DNA of 64,000 nt from Poriferisodalis sp965208895 (lineage in GTDB: Bacteria; Actinomycetota; Acidimicrobiia; Acidimicrobiales; Poriferisodalaceae): assembly GCF_965208895.1 (NCBI RefSeq), contig NZ_OZ242363.1, positions 434,001 to 498,000 on the forward strand. Reading direction: 5' to 3'. The position numbers and the translations under genes were made by a program. Shown here one piece after another: positions 34,905 through 43,486 of this stretch. The notes below the pieces were generated by a model, which did not search any database, was not told where the DNA came from, and worked only from the letters and a program-made list of their open reading frames with translations. Each line of letters starts with the position of its first letter. The first letter of the stretch is position 1.

Positions 34905-37766
34905 TCAGCCGCAGCCGCTGGTTGCGCCGCACGAGCGGCATGCAAAGCACGAACCCGCGCGCACCATGCGGTCGCCGCAGGTCATGCACAACGGCGCATC
35001 GGCGTACCCGTGCGTTTCCGTCCGGAACGACGGGGGGTCCAGAGCCGGCTCGGCCCCGATCGCGGTTTCGACTGATGCGCCCTCGAGTCCTGGCAGCGGC
35101 GGATCGGTGCGCTCGTCGACGCTGAGCACGCCGAGTTCGCTGCGCTGCGCGAACGACAGGTACTCGAGCGCCAATCGACGGAAGATGTAGTCGACGATGC
35201 TGGTGGCAATGCGCAGCTCGGGGTCGTCGGTGAGCCCCGCCGGCTCGAAACGCATATTGGTGAAGGCTTCGACGTAGGACCGCAGCGGAACCCCGTACTG
35301 CAAGCCGTGGCTGACCGAGATGGCGAAGGCGTCCATGATCCCCGCCAGCGTGGAGCCCTGTTTTGCCACGGTGAGGAAGATCTCTCCGGGCCGCCCGTCG
35401 TCGTACTCGCCCACGGTCATGTAGCCGTGGCAGTCGGTGACACGGAAGGAGAACGTGCGCGATTGGCGGCTGCGCGGCAACCGGCTGCGCGGCGGCATAG
35501 GCGCTCCCCGCAGCGCAGCGGTCGCAGACGCAGTGGCCCCCTCGGCCGATGCGAGAGTGTCTGATGCTGCGGGCCCGACCGACAGCGGCTGGCTCACTTT
35601 GCAGTTATCGCGATAGATCGCCACCGCTTTGAGACCGAGCCGCCACGACTCGACAATGAGGTCTTCGATGTCGCCGGCTGTTGCGGACTCGGAAAGGTTG
35701 ACGGTCTTGGAGATGGCACCCGAGACAAAGGGCTGGCAGGCCGCCATCATCGCGATGTGACCTTGCGGCGAGATGGCATCGTCGCCGATCGAGCAGGCGA
35801 ACACCGCTCGGTGGGCATCCAACAGGTGCGGTGCACCGGCAATCTGGCCCGTCTGCAAAATGTGCCCTTCGATGTCGGCGATCTCCCCGACGGAGTAGCC
35901 GAGCCGGCCGAGGGCCATCGGCACCGTTGAATTCACGATGCGCAGGTCGCCGCCGCCGACCAGCTTCTTGTGCTTCACGAGGCCCAGATCGGGCTCGATC
36001 CCGGTGGTATCGCAGTCCATCATGAACGAGATCGTCCCAGTGGGAGCGATCACGGTGGCTTGCGAGTTCCGGACGCCGCCGGCCTCGCAGCCGCTCACGG
36101 CGCGGTCCCATCGTGCACGCGCAGCGACGCGCAGATCCTCTGCCATCACAGCCAGACCCGTCGCCCCAGACTCCCCGGGTGCGGCGCTGTCGGAGCTCAC
36201 GACGTGGCCAGGCGACTCGATGCCGCCGAGTGCGTCGCGATGCCTGCGCAGCACGCCGCACATTGCCTCGGCGTTCGCCTCGAAACCGTCGAAGGGCTCG
36301 AGCCGCTCAGCCATGTCTGCTGAGGTGGCATACGCCTCGCCGCACATGAGCGCAGTCAGCGATGCCGCGAGTGCCCGTGCGTGGGGCGAGTCGTAGGGCA
36401 CGCCGGCTGCCATCAGCAGCGCTCCCAAATTCGTGAAGCCAAGGCCGAGCTGACGAAAGCTCCGAGACGTCTCGCCGATCAGCTCGGTTGGGTAGTCGGC
36501 ATGGCTCACCAGCACGTCCTGCGCGATGAACGTGATCCGCACCGCTTGTCGGAAGCCCTCGATGTCGAAATCGCCGCCGCCCGCATCTGCACGGTCCGAG
36601 AAGAAAGACAGCAGATTGAGACTGGCCAGGTTGCAGGCGGAGTTGTCGAGGTGGACGTATTCGCTGCACGGGTTGCTGGCGCTGATGGGTCCGTGGGCCG
36701 GCGCGGTGTGCCAGTCGTTGATAGTGGTCGAGAAGTGCACGCCGGGATCGGCGCATTCCCAAGCCGCCTGAGCGATCTGGCCGAGCAGCTCCCGCGCGCG
36801 CATGGCCGAGGTGACCTCGCCACTCGTGCGTGCACGCAGCTCCCACGGACCGTCTGCGTCGACCGCCTCCATGAACCCGTCGGACAACCGGACCGAGTTG
36901 TTGGCGTTCTGGTACTGCACCGAGAACGAGTCGACACCGTCGAGATCCATGTCGAAACCTGCGGCGGCAAGTGCGCGCGCCTTGCGCTCCTCGCGCGCCT
37001 TGCACCACACGAATGCCTCGATGTCGGGGTGATCGGCATCGAGCAGCACCATCTTCGCGGCGCGCCGAGTCTTGCCGCCGCTGCGGATCGTGCCCGCCGA
37101 GGCGTCGGCACCGCGCATGAAGCTGACCGGGCCGCTCGCCGTCCCGCCGCCCGACAGCGGCTCGCACGAGGCCCGCAACGCCGACAGGTTCACGCCGGCC
37201 CCCGAGCCGCCCTTGAAGATACGACCCTCGGTGACGTACCAGTCGAGGATGGATTCCATCTCATCATCGACGGCGAGAATGAAGCACGCCGATGCCTGCT
37301 GCGGCACACCCTGCACGCCGATGTTGAACCACACCGGGCTGTTGAAGGCCACCCGCTGATGTGCCAGCAGCCATGACAGCTCCGCTTCGAACGTCGTGGC
37401 CTCTTGCGGCGAATCGAAGTAGCCGTCGCTGCGCGCCCAACGGGTGATCGTGCCTGCAACACGATCGATGACCTGGCGCAGCGAGTGCTCGCGTTCTGGC
37501 GTGCCGAGCGTGCCGCGGAAGTACTTCTGGGCAACGATGTTGACTGCCGTGGGACTCCAGTCGGCAGGAAACTCGACGTCGGGCTGCGAGAACGCGACCG
37601 ATCCGTCGACCGCGTTCGTAATGGAAGCGTCGAAGCGTTCCCAACGCACGGTGTCGTAGGGGTGAGTGCCCTCAGCGGTGAAATGCCGGCGCAGACCGAG
37701 CGGCGCGCCGCCAGATCGACGCTCGGGGCTCTCGCCCTGTGCCCGCTGCGCCTCGGTCATCGTCAC
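34905..37766 (-). CDS. nrdJ: Adenosylcobalamin-dependent ribonucleotide reductase (class II)
   Basis: 953 residues. It reduces ribonucleotides using B12, independent of oxygen. Conserved blocks are HQRVAFNSPVWFNIG, GRIFKGGSGAGVNLSALR, the NPCSEYVHLDNSACNLASLNL active-site stretch and FMMDCDTTGIEPDLGLVKHKKLVGGG. The C-terminal TSCPD-type and zinc-like tail has MTCGDRMVRAGSCFACRSCG. GTG 37766 has AGGAGG 10 bp upstream. NrdR, often adjacent in actinobacteria, is not in the window. The upstream spacer holds a cluster of DnaA-box-like sites. Confidence 0.95.
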   Translation of the reverse strand: MTMTEAQRAQGESPERRSGGAPLGLRRHFTAEGTHPYDTVRWERFDASITNAVDGSVAFSQPDVEFPADWSPTAVNIVAQKYFRGTLGTPEREHSLRQVIDRVAGTITRWARSDGYFDSPQEATTFEAELSWLLAHQRVAFNSPVWFNIGVQGVPQQASACFILAVDDEMESILDWYVTEGRIFKGGSGAGVNLSALRASCEPLSGGGTASGPVSFMRGADASAGTIRSGGKTRRAAKMVLLDADHPDIEAFVWCKAREERKARALAAAGFDMDLDGVDSFSVQYQNANNSVRLSDGFMEAVDADGPWELRARTSGEVTSAMRARELLGQIAQAAWECADPGVHFSTTINDWHTAPAHGPISASNPCSEYVHLDNSACNLASLNLLSFFSDRADAGGGDFDIEGFRQAVRITFIAQDVLVSHADYPTELIGETSRSFRQLGLGFTNLGALLMAAGVPYDSPHARALAASLTALMCGEAYATSADMAERLEPFDGFEANAEAMCGVLRRHRDALGGIESPGHVVSSDSAAPGESGATGLAVMAEDLRVAARARWDRAVSGCEAGGVRNSQATVIAPTGTISFMMDCDTTGIEPDLGLVKHKKLVGGGDLRIVNSTVPMALGRLGYSVGEIADIEGHILQTGQIAGAPHLLDAHRAVFACSIGDDAISPQGHIAMMAACQPFVSGAISKTVNLSESATAGDIEDLIVESWRLGLKAVAIYRDNCKVSQPLSVGPAASDTLASAEGATASATAALRGAPMPPRSRLPRSRQSRTFSFRVTDCHGYMTVGEYDDGRPGEIFLTVAKQGSTLAGIMDAFAISVSHGLQYGVPLRSYVEAFTNMRFEPAGLTDDPELRIATSIVDYIFRRLALEYLSFAQRSELGVLSVDERTDPPLPGLEGASVETAIGAEPALDPPSFRTETHGYADAPLCMTCGDRMVRAGSCFACRSCGATSGCG

Positions 37767-37873
37767 CTGCCGCCTACCTCCTGCACCAGTGTCGCGGACC
37801 GAACTCGACTCGCGCGAACGCGCATGCCGAGTCTTGTGGCCGCCAATGACAGACGCACGCTACGACGGCCCGC

Positions 37874-37971
37874 CTGTGGACGGGAAGTGGTGAACATCGG
37901 GGCTTTCATGGGGAAATTGCTGTGCACAACTGCCCAGTGCTGTGGACAGGTTCTCCACAGCCTGTGGATGA
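37874..37971. promoter_or_regulatory. Cluster of DnaA-box-like sites upstream of nrdJ
   Basis: Four 9-mers lie one mismatch from TT(A/G)TCCACA. Three are read on the minus strand: TTGTGCACA (37921-37929), CTGTCCACA (37941-37949) and TCATCCACA (37963-37971). TTCTCCACA (37951-37959) is on the plus strand. A weaker site, CCGTCCACA, lies near 37875. The 37940-37960 pair forms CTGTGGA-N7-TCCACAG. They lie in the 255-bp divergent spacer between nrdJ and the RibD-like gene. Confidence 0.5.
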
Positions 37972-38021
37972 CTGCCGTCACCCCGAACGCCCACTCGGCC
38001 CAACGGTGGCAGACTCGCCGC

Positions 38022-38750
38022 GTGGAGCGGCTGTACCCCTTGCCTGCGGGGACGATCGACGCAGCACAGGCCGCCGGCTCGACACGTGCGTCGCACGCTG
38101 AGCGTCCCTGGGTGATGCTCAACATGGTGGCGAGCATCGATGGCGCCGCGGCGATCGACGGACTGTCGGGCGGGCTGTCGAGCGAGCCAGACAAGGCGAT
38201 GTTCGGGGCCCTGCGCGCGCAGGCCGACATCATCTTGGTCGGCGCGGGCACCGCAAATGCCGAGCGGTACCGCCCAGCGCGGCGATCTGGGACCCGCATC
38301 GCGGTGATCAGCGGTTCACTGAGCGTCGACCCAGAGCTGCCGCTGTTCAGCCCGCCACCGGATCCGGCGGCGACGCCGCTGCCCCTGGTGGTGACCACTG
38401 CGAGTGCGGATCCCGCAGCCGCGGCGCGGCTGGCGGGTCGCGCCGAACTCGTACGCACCGGCGGGGAGTCTGTGGATCTCGCGGAGTCGATGCGGCACTT
38501 GGGCTCGCTCGGGGCGCGCGTCGTGCTGTGCGAGGGCGGTCCGTCGCTGAATGCCAGCTTGCTGGCGGCTGATCTGGTGGACGAGGTGAATCTCACCCAC
38601 GCACCCTTGGCTGTGGGAGCCGACGCTCCGCGCATCACCGCCGGGCCTGGGGGCCGTGTGCCGTCGGCAGCGCCACGCGCGTACTCATTGGCGCAGGTTG
38701 TCACCCACGACGGTGTGCTCTTCGTGCGCTGGACGCGCTCCAAGCACTGA
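38022..38750 (+). CDS. RibD C-terminal / dihydrofolate-reductase-fold pyrimidine reductase family protein
   Basis: 242 residues from GTG 38022. VMLNMVASIDGAAAIDGLSGGLSSEPDKAMFGALRAQADIILVGAGTA is the NADPH-binding opening of RibD-C proteins. VVLCEGGPSLNASLLAADLVDEVNLTHAPL is the second conserved block. It lacks the deaminase half of RibD. In riboflavin synthesis the family reduces the ribosylamino-pyrimidine. Here it is solitary between nrdJ and lexA, so a role in F420/riboflavin or another deazaflavin-type reduction is open. Confidence 0.82.
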   Translation: MERLYPLPAGTIDAAQAAGSTRASHAERPWVMLNMVASIDGAAAIDGLSGGLSSEPDKAMFGALRAQADIILVGAGTANAERYRPARRSGTRIAVISGSLSVDPELPLFSPPPDPAATPLPLVVTTASADPAAAARLAGRAELVRTGGESVDLAESMRHLGSLGARVVLCEGGPSLNASLLAADLVDEVNLTHAPLAVGADAPRITAGPGGRVPSAAPRAYSLAQVVTHDGVLFVRWTRSKH

Positions 38751-38775
38751 GCTGCCGAACAAATGCGCGCTATAT

Positions 38776-38789
38776 CGAACAGTTGTTGC
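38776..38789 (+). promoter_or_regulatory. Upstream LexA (SOS) box of lexA
   Basis: CGAAC-AGTT-GTTGC fits the Gram-positive/actinobacterial CGAAC-N4-GTTCG consensus with an imperfect right half. Confidence 0.5.
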
Positions 38790-38801
38790 TAGTGTAATGG
38801 C

Positions 38802-38817
38802 CGGAACGACAGTTCCG
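38802..38817 (+). promoter_or_regulatory. LexA (SOS) box upstream of lexA
   Basis: CGGAAC-GACA-GTTCCG is a perfect palindrome with the GAAC-N4-GTTC core. It lies 26 bp after the start of the first box and ~88 bp before the lexA ATG, so it is consistent with autorepression. Confidence 0.7.
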
Positions 38818-38904
38818 TCTCACCGCAGGCATCGTGAAGGCAGGTCGGACATGCGAGGTCGGACGAAGGTCCGGTATCGCGGGGTCCGAGAAGAAAGGTT
38901 GGCA

Positions 38905-39561
38905 ATGAAGAACATCAGCTCAGCGGATCAGCGGGTCGCGCATCTCGGCGAGCGTCAACGCGCCATGCTCGAGTTCATCGACGAGATGCAGCGCGAGCGC
39001 GGCTACCCGCCATCGGTCCGCGAGATCGGCGAGCAAGTCAATCTGAGTTCTCCTGCAACGGTGCACCGCCACCTGCGATCGCTCGAGGCCGACGGATGGA
39101 TCCGGCGCGATCCGTCACGTCCTCGGGCACTCATCGTCAACTTCGACTGGCAGACCGGCGTGAAGGGAGAGAGGCGACCCACCCGTCACGTGCCGCTCAT
39201 CGGCGACGTCGCGGCGGGCACCGACGTGCTGGCCCAGCAGAACGTCGAAGAGCTGCTGCCGCTCCCCGCAGACTTCACCGGCAGCGGCGAGCTCTTCATG
39301 CTGCGGGTGCGAGGCGATTCGATGATCGATGCCGGCATCTGGGATCGCGACTACGTCGTGGCGCGTCACCAGCCCGAGGCAGAACCGGGCGACATCGTCG
39401 TTGCCGGAATCGACGGCGAGGAAGGCACCGTCAAGCGCTACCGGCGCTCCGACGGCCAGGTCATTCTCGAACCCGCCAACGCCGACCATCGCCCGATCAT
39501 CCGCCCCACCAACGAAGTCACCATCTTCGGCAAGGTGGTGACGGTGATCCGTCGCTTGTAG
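38905..39561 (+). CDS. lexA: LexA repressor
   Basis: SOS repressor of 218 residues. An N-terminal winged HTH (ERQRAMLEFIDEMQRERGYPP, then NLSSPATVHRHLRSLEADGWI) is followed by the S24 peptidase domain. The Ala-Gly cleavage site is near 104-105 (DVAAGTD), the catalytic Ser ~139 is in RGDSMIDAGI, and Lys ~177 is in EGTVKRYRR. ATG 38905 is preceded by AAAGG. Two candidate SOS boxes upstream support autoregulation. A tandem hairpin structure begins at its stop codon. Confidence 0.96.
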   Translation: MKNISSADQRVAHLGERQRAMLEFIDEMQRERGYPPSVREIGEQVNLSSPATVHRHLRSLEADGWIRRDPSRPRALIVNFDWQTGVKGERRPTRHVPLIGDVAAGTDVLAQQNVEELLPLPADFTGSGELFMLRVRGDSMIDAGIWDRDYVVARHQPEAEPGDIVVAGIDGEEGTVKRYRRSDGQVILEPANADHRPIIRPTNEVTIFGKVVTVIRRL

Positions 39562-39614
39562 CGGCGGACCATCGAACACGGCGGCGGCTGTAGCCGTCGG
39601 TGCATCAAACACGG
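39549..39614 (+). other. Two tandem hairpins each followed by an AT-richer tail at the lexA stop
   Basis: CCGTCGC/GCGGCGG (39549-39567, spanning the stop) and CGGCGGC/GCCGTCG (39582-39599) each form a 7-bp stem with one G-U pair. They are followed by ACCATCGAACAC and GTGCATCAAACAC respectively. There is no T tract, so it is not a classic terminator. It may be a transcript-end or processing signal. Confidence 0.4.
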
Positions 39615-39694
39615 CGCCGGCTTTAGGACATGAGCCAGTAGGCGCGGGCACTTCTGAAACTGCGCTCGCGTGCGCGGTGTGCTCAACTTGGCTC

Positions 39695-40516
39695 GTGTTC
39701 ACGGTCCTGAACCAGCCGCCTGAAGACCTCGACGAGAGCTCTCGGGTGTGGGTGCCGATCCGCTCGGGCACGGTGTTCACTGAGCCAGGCGGCGGATTGT
39801 GTGCCAGCCCCGCGGCACCGGTCGGCAACGGCTCGCCCCCTGCTGCATTCCTGGGCGTGCTCGACGGCAAAGGTGTCTGGGCGGTCGACATGGATCCCGC
39901 AGAAGAACCGCCGCTGGACGAAGGCGACCTCGAGCCGGTGCCGCTGCGCAAGCTCTACGGGCGCATCCCCGACGAGCACTGGCAGATCGCCGGGCGTGCC
40001 GCACAGATCGTCGAATTCGAGCGGACCCATCGCTATTGCGGGCGCTGCGCGACCCCGACCCGCACCAATGCCTCCGACAGGGCAAGGGTCTGCGGCGAGT
40101 GCGGACATATGGCGTTCCCGAGGCTCAGCCCCGCCATGATTGTGCTGGTCGAGCGCGGGCCCGAAGTGCTGCTCGCATGGGGCCGGCAGTTTCCCGGCCG
40201 CTTCTACAGCGCGCTCGCAGGGTTCGTCGAGCCCGGCGAGAGTCTTGAGGACGCCGTGATGCGTGAGGTCTACGAGGAAGTCCAGCTCACCGTCAGCAAC
40301 GTCCGCTACTTCGGAAGCCAGCCGTGGCCGTTCCCGCACTCGCTGATGTGCGGCTTCGTCTGCGACTGGCAGGACGGCGAGATCGAGATCGATCCCGAAG
40401 AGATCGTCGAGGCCGGTTGGTACACCGCCGACAACCTGCCCCCATGCCCGCGAGGCGGCATGTCGATCGCCGGCTGGCTCATCGACGACTGGCTGCAGCG
40501 AACCGCCGCCGTCTAG
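39695..40516 (+). CDS. nudC: NAD(+) diphosphatase (NudC-type Nudix hydrolase)
   Basis: About 273 residues. A zinc ribbon (HRYCGRCATPT...RVCGECGHMAFPRLSP) precedes the Nudix box GFVEPGESLEDAVMREVYEE. The downstream SQPWPFPHSLM is the NADH pyrophosphatase signature. It hydrolyses NAD(H) and can remove NAD caps from RNA. The start is uncertain: GTG 39695 is used here and GTG 39677 is also in frame. Confidence 0.9.
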   Translation: MFTVLNQPPEDLDESSRVWVPIRSGTVFTEPGGGLCASPAAPVGNGSPPAAFLGVLDGKGVWAVDMDPAEEPPLDEGDLEPVPLRKLYGRIPDEHWQIAGRAAQIVEFERTHRYCGRCATPTRTNASDRARVCGECGHMAFPRLSPAMIVLVERGPEVLLAWGRQFPGRFYSALAGFVEPGESLEDAVMREVYEEVQLTVSNVRYFGSQPWPFPHSLMCGFVCDWQDGEIEIDPEEIVEAGWYTADNLPPCPRGGMSIAGWLIDDWLQRTAAV

Positions 40517-40530
40517 TCGCGCTGAGACGC

Positions 40531-40562
40531 GCGTCCGCGGCGGAGGCGGCAGGACCCCCTGT
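40531..40562 (-). repeat. Palindromic dispersed repeat, half copy C
   Basis: 32 bp containing GGCGGAGGCGGCAGGA. It matches one arm plus flank of copy B (24155-24186) at about 27 of 32 positions in the same orientation. The opposite arm is not present. It lies in the convergent spacer between nudC and cysS. Confidence 0.5.
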
Positions 40563-40580
40563 GTGCCTCGTGGCTCGGTG

Positions 40581-42020
40581 TCAGGCGCGGTGCCAAGTGG
40601 CTCCGGCGGGGCCGTCGGAGACGACGATGCCTGCTGTCGCTAGATCGTCGCGGATGCGGTCGGCAGTGTCGAAGTCGCGGGCTGATCGCGCCGCTGACCG
40701 TTGTGCCAGGAGTGCCTCCACCTTGGCATCGGAGAGCCCGCCGTCAACGTGGGTTTCGCTTCCGTCATCACCGCACGTGAGGCCTAGGACGCTGAGCAGG
40801 TGCAGCGCTGTGCGTGCCGAGCGGGATGCTTCAGCGCGCGAAGCGGCGTCGAGGGAGGCGTTGGCGCGGCGCACGAGCCGGAAGATCACATCGAGTGCTG
40901 TGGGCGTGGAGAAATCGTCGTCCATGGCCGCTGCGAACGCCGTCACGGCTTCGGTATCCAGATCGGAAGCGGTCCCGCCTTCGATGTCTGGCCGTCGCAC
41001 TGCGGCTGCCACGGCGGTCGAGATACCGGCACCTTCGACCCGGCGATTGAATGCATCAAGCCGGCCTACGGCGCTGCGGGCGGCTTCGAGCGCCGCGGGA
41101 CCCATCTCCATCGCCCGCCGGTAGTGGGTCTGCAGCACCAGCAAGCGCACAGCGCGGGCACCCGCGGCGTCGATCGCGTCGGCGAGCTTCGTGTAGTTGC
41201 CCAGCGACTTGGCCATCTTCTGGCTGCCGACATTCACCATGGCGCTGTGCACCCAGTAACGCGCGAACGACTCTCCGGTGGCGGTCACTTGGGCCCATTC
41301 GTTCTGGTGATGCGGGAAGACCAGGTCATCTCCCCCGCCGTGGATGTCGAAGCCAGGCCCGAGCGCGCTGAGCGACATCGCCACACACTCGGTGTGCCAG
41401 CCGGGCCGGCCCTCGCCCCACGGCGTAGGCCAACGCGGCTCACCGGGTTGCGCGGCCTTCCATAGGGCAAAGTCGACGGGTGAGCGCTTGTCGAGGTCGA
41501 TGTCGACACGCGCACCTGCATCCGAATTGAGCTGCTCCAGCGTTCGGCCTGCCAGCTGCCCGTATCCGGGCACCGATTCCACGGCGAAATACACGCCCTT
41601 GCCGGGTGCGTCATATGCCGCCCCGATCGACCGCAGCCCGGAGATCACGTCAATCATCTGGGAGATGAAGTGCGTCGCATGAGGCCGGGTGTGGGGCCGC
41701 AGCACGCCGAGCCGATCCATCTGCTCGTCGTACGCTGCAGTGAATTCTTCCGCCACATCAGACTCGGCGCGACCCTCCCGTAGGGCTCGTTCCACGATCT
41801 TGTCATCGATGTCAGTGACATTGGAAGCCACCGTCACCTCGTATCCAGACCACTCCAGGTACCGCCGGATCATGTCATAGGTCAACGCGGTGCGGCCGTG
41901 GCCGAGGTGCGGCACGTCATAGACCGTCGGTCCGCAGACATACATCGAGATCTCGCCCGGCGTTCGCGGGACGAAGGCGGTCTTGCGCCGCGTCATCGTG
42001 TCAAAGATCTGCAAGCTCAC
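40581..42020 (-). CDS. cysS: Cysteinyl-tRNA synthetase
   Basis: Class I synthetase of about 479 residues. HIGH-like motif is VPHLGHGRTALTYD after MYVCGPTVYD. The zinc/cysteine site includes ECVAMS with HGGGDDLVFPHHQNE. The KMSKS motif is KMAKSLGN. A mycothiol ligase (MshC) is an alternative member of the family, but the full-length C-terminal domain favours CysS. GTG 42020 (VSLQIFDTM) is the likely start; the frame is open to 42152. Confidence 0.92.
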   Translation of the reverse strand: MSLQIFDTMTRRKTAFVPRTPGEISMYVCGPTVYDVPHLGHGRTALTYDMIRRYLEWSGYEVTVASNVTDIDDKIVERALREGRAESDVAEEFTAAYDEQMDRLGVLRPHTRPHATHFISQMIDVISGLRSIGAAYDAPGKGVYFAVESVPGYGQLAGRTLEQLNSDAGARVDIDLDKRSPVDFALWKAAQPGEPRWPTPWGEGRPGWHTECVAMSLSALGPGFDIHGGGDDLVFPHHQNEWAQVTATGESFARYWVHSAMVNVGSQKMAKSLGNYTKLADAIDAAGARAVRLLVLQTHYRRAMEMGPAALEAARSAVGRLDAFNRRVEGAGISTAVAAAVRRPDIEGGTASDLDTEAVTAFAAAMDDDFSTPTALDVIFRLVRRANASLDAASRAEASRSARTALHLLSVLGLTCGDDGSETHVDGGLSDAKVEALLAQRSAARSARDFDTADRIRDDLATAGIVVSDGPAGATWHRA

Positions 42021-42091
42021 TGATGCCGGAGTCCCGATCGGGCCCAAGGGTACCGACGAGCCGCGCGCCGAACCCTGTGGTTTTCTGCGAA

Positions 42092-42197
42092 TTAGGGCCC
42101 GCCGCGGGTCAAGTCGCGCGAACGATCCGTGTGATTGCCAAGAGTTACGCATGGTTCCGAGCGCAGACCACGCGACTTGACTTCTGGCGGACCCTTA
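42092..42197. mobile_element. MITE-like element with 27-bp imperfect terminal inverted repeats
   Basis: Left end 42092-42118 and right end 42171-42197 are inverted repeats matching at 21/27 positions. The inner 11 bp (GTCAAGTCGCG/CGCGACTTGAC) are perfect. There is no coding capacity in the 52-bp core. The right end supplies the TAA stop of the CPBP gene. No transposase is nearby. Confidence 0.6.
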
Positions 42198-42989
42198 GTC
42201 GAGCGCGCTGATCACGCTCCAGACCACCAGGTTGTGACAGGTGTGCAGCGCCAGACCGGCCCACCACCCATACCGCACTCGGGCAATGGTGAACATGAGG
42301 CCCAGCCAGATCTGCGGACTCACCACCACCGGGGAGACCACCACCGCCGCCACGGAGAGGCTCACGTCGTAGTTGCCGAGATGCACGAGACCGAACGCTG
42401 CGATCGAGCACCAGATGATCAATCTGGGGTGAGCCGACCACCAACGACCGGCGCGCTCAGACCAGTAGCTGCGAGGGGGTTCGCTGGGATCGCCCAGCCC
42501 GATTTCAGCAATCGCCGACTGTGCCCACAGCACGAACGCCACGACGGCGATCACTGCGAAGAATCCCGCCACGATCAACGCTCCGCCGGGTGCGAAGTAC
42601 ACCAACCCCGCCACGCCCGACAGCGCCAGCACGCCCGGCAGTGCCAGCTTGCCCAGACTCGGCCGCGCGGTGAGAGCCAGGCGAAACGCAGTTTCCTCGA
42701 ACAAGGGCGCAACCACAGCCACGGAGATCAACTGCCAGAGCAGTGGCTCCGAGAGCAGCTGATCCTCCAAGGTCGACTCGAAACCCGTTTGCGCTGCTGC
42801 CAGCGAGACGAACAGCAAGGCGATCGAGCCACCGAGACCGATGACGAACAGGAGGGCGAGGCCTCTCGGCCAAGTCTTCCGACTGGCGGCAGTCCGCCAA
42901 CCGGGTCGGACGCCGAAGCGCGGGTTGATCGTGCTCCACACGCCCTCTGGCGCGTCGGCGTCCGCGGGTGGAGTTCCCTCGCCGCTCAA
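42195..42989 (-). CDS. CPBP-family (CAAX-type) intramembrane metalloprotease
   Basis: 264 residues with about seven hydrophobic segments. The active-site motifs are APLFEETAFR (EExxxR), FGLVHLGN and LALHTCHN, the Glu/His set of the CPBP family. The start overlaps the upstream HTH stop in ATGA. Its TAA stop is provided by the end of a MITE-like element, so the C-terminus may have been altered by insertion. Biological substrate unknown. Confidence 0.85.
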   Translation of the reverse strand: MSGEGTPPADADAPEGVWSTINPRFGVRPGWRTAASRKTWPRGLALLFVIGLGGSIALLFVSLAAAQTGFESTLEDQLLSEPLLWQLISVAVVAPLFEETAFRLALTARPSLGKLALPGVLALSGVAGLVYFAPGGALIVAGFFAVIAVVAFVLWAQSAIAEIGLGDPSEPPRSYWSERAGRWWSAHPRLIIWCSIAAFGLVHLGNYDVSLSVAAVVVSPVVVSPQIWLGLMFTIARVRYGWWAGLALHTCHNLVVWSVISALD

Positions 42990-43309
42990 ACCTCGTCGAC
43001 CGTCTCAGGTTCGTCATCGAGGTCGGCCAGCCGCGCCTCGGGATAGAGATGCTCGAGACTTCCCGGCTCGACTCGGCTCTGCTCGATGAACGCGTTCACA
43101 TCGTCGAGGCGCAGTCGGATCACGCGTCCGAATCTGTATGCCGCCAGTTCGCCCCGGTCGATGAAGCGGTACAACGTCCGGGTCGTGATGCCCATGCGGT
43201 TCGCGGCCTTCAGCGTGGACAGCCAGATGATCTCGTCGTCGAGAGCTTCAGGCGGCAATTCGCACGGTTCGACCTCTGCGCTTGGCTCTGTCGGCGTCTC
43301 GGGCACCAT
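42986..43309 (-). CDS. Excisionase-family helix-turn-helix DNA-binding protein
   Basis: 107 residues from ATG 43309. The DNA-binding region IIWLSTLKAANRMGITTRTLYRFIDRGELAAYRFGRVIRLRLDDVNAFIEQSR is a MerR-like winged HTH of the excisionase/AlpA type. Acidic flanks surround it (EPSAEVEPCELPPEALDDE; DLDDEPETVDEV). It is translationally coupled to the CPBP gene and divergent from the tad operon, so it is a candidate regulator of either; this is inference. No phage genes are near. Confidence 0.8.
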   Translation of the reverse strand: MVPETPTEPSAEVEPCELPPEALDDEIIWLSTLKAANRMGITTRTLYRFIDRGELAAYRFGRVIRLRLDDVNAFIEQSRVEPGSLEHLYPEARLADLDDEPETVDEV

Positions 43310-43486
43310 CGCACCTCGCGGATAATCGTCGGTCGCCACGGTTCTGGCGCTGCCGATGCACCGTGGTGGATGCTCATGCGCGCACAGTAAGTCGATGCGC
43401 ATTTCGATTTTGAGTATAGCCGTGCTGAGCATCGTACGCCATTCGTCTATACAGCGGGTTGATATGAATTGATTTCAATAAATTAC

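Noticed and set aside
39632..39643. GAGCCAGTAGGC shared with 7774-7785 beside repeat copy A
   Set aside because: Only a 12-base match with no arms or further alignment. Chance identity is plausible, so it was not added to the repeat family.
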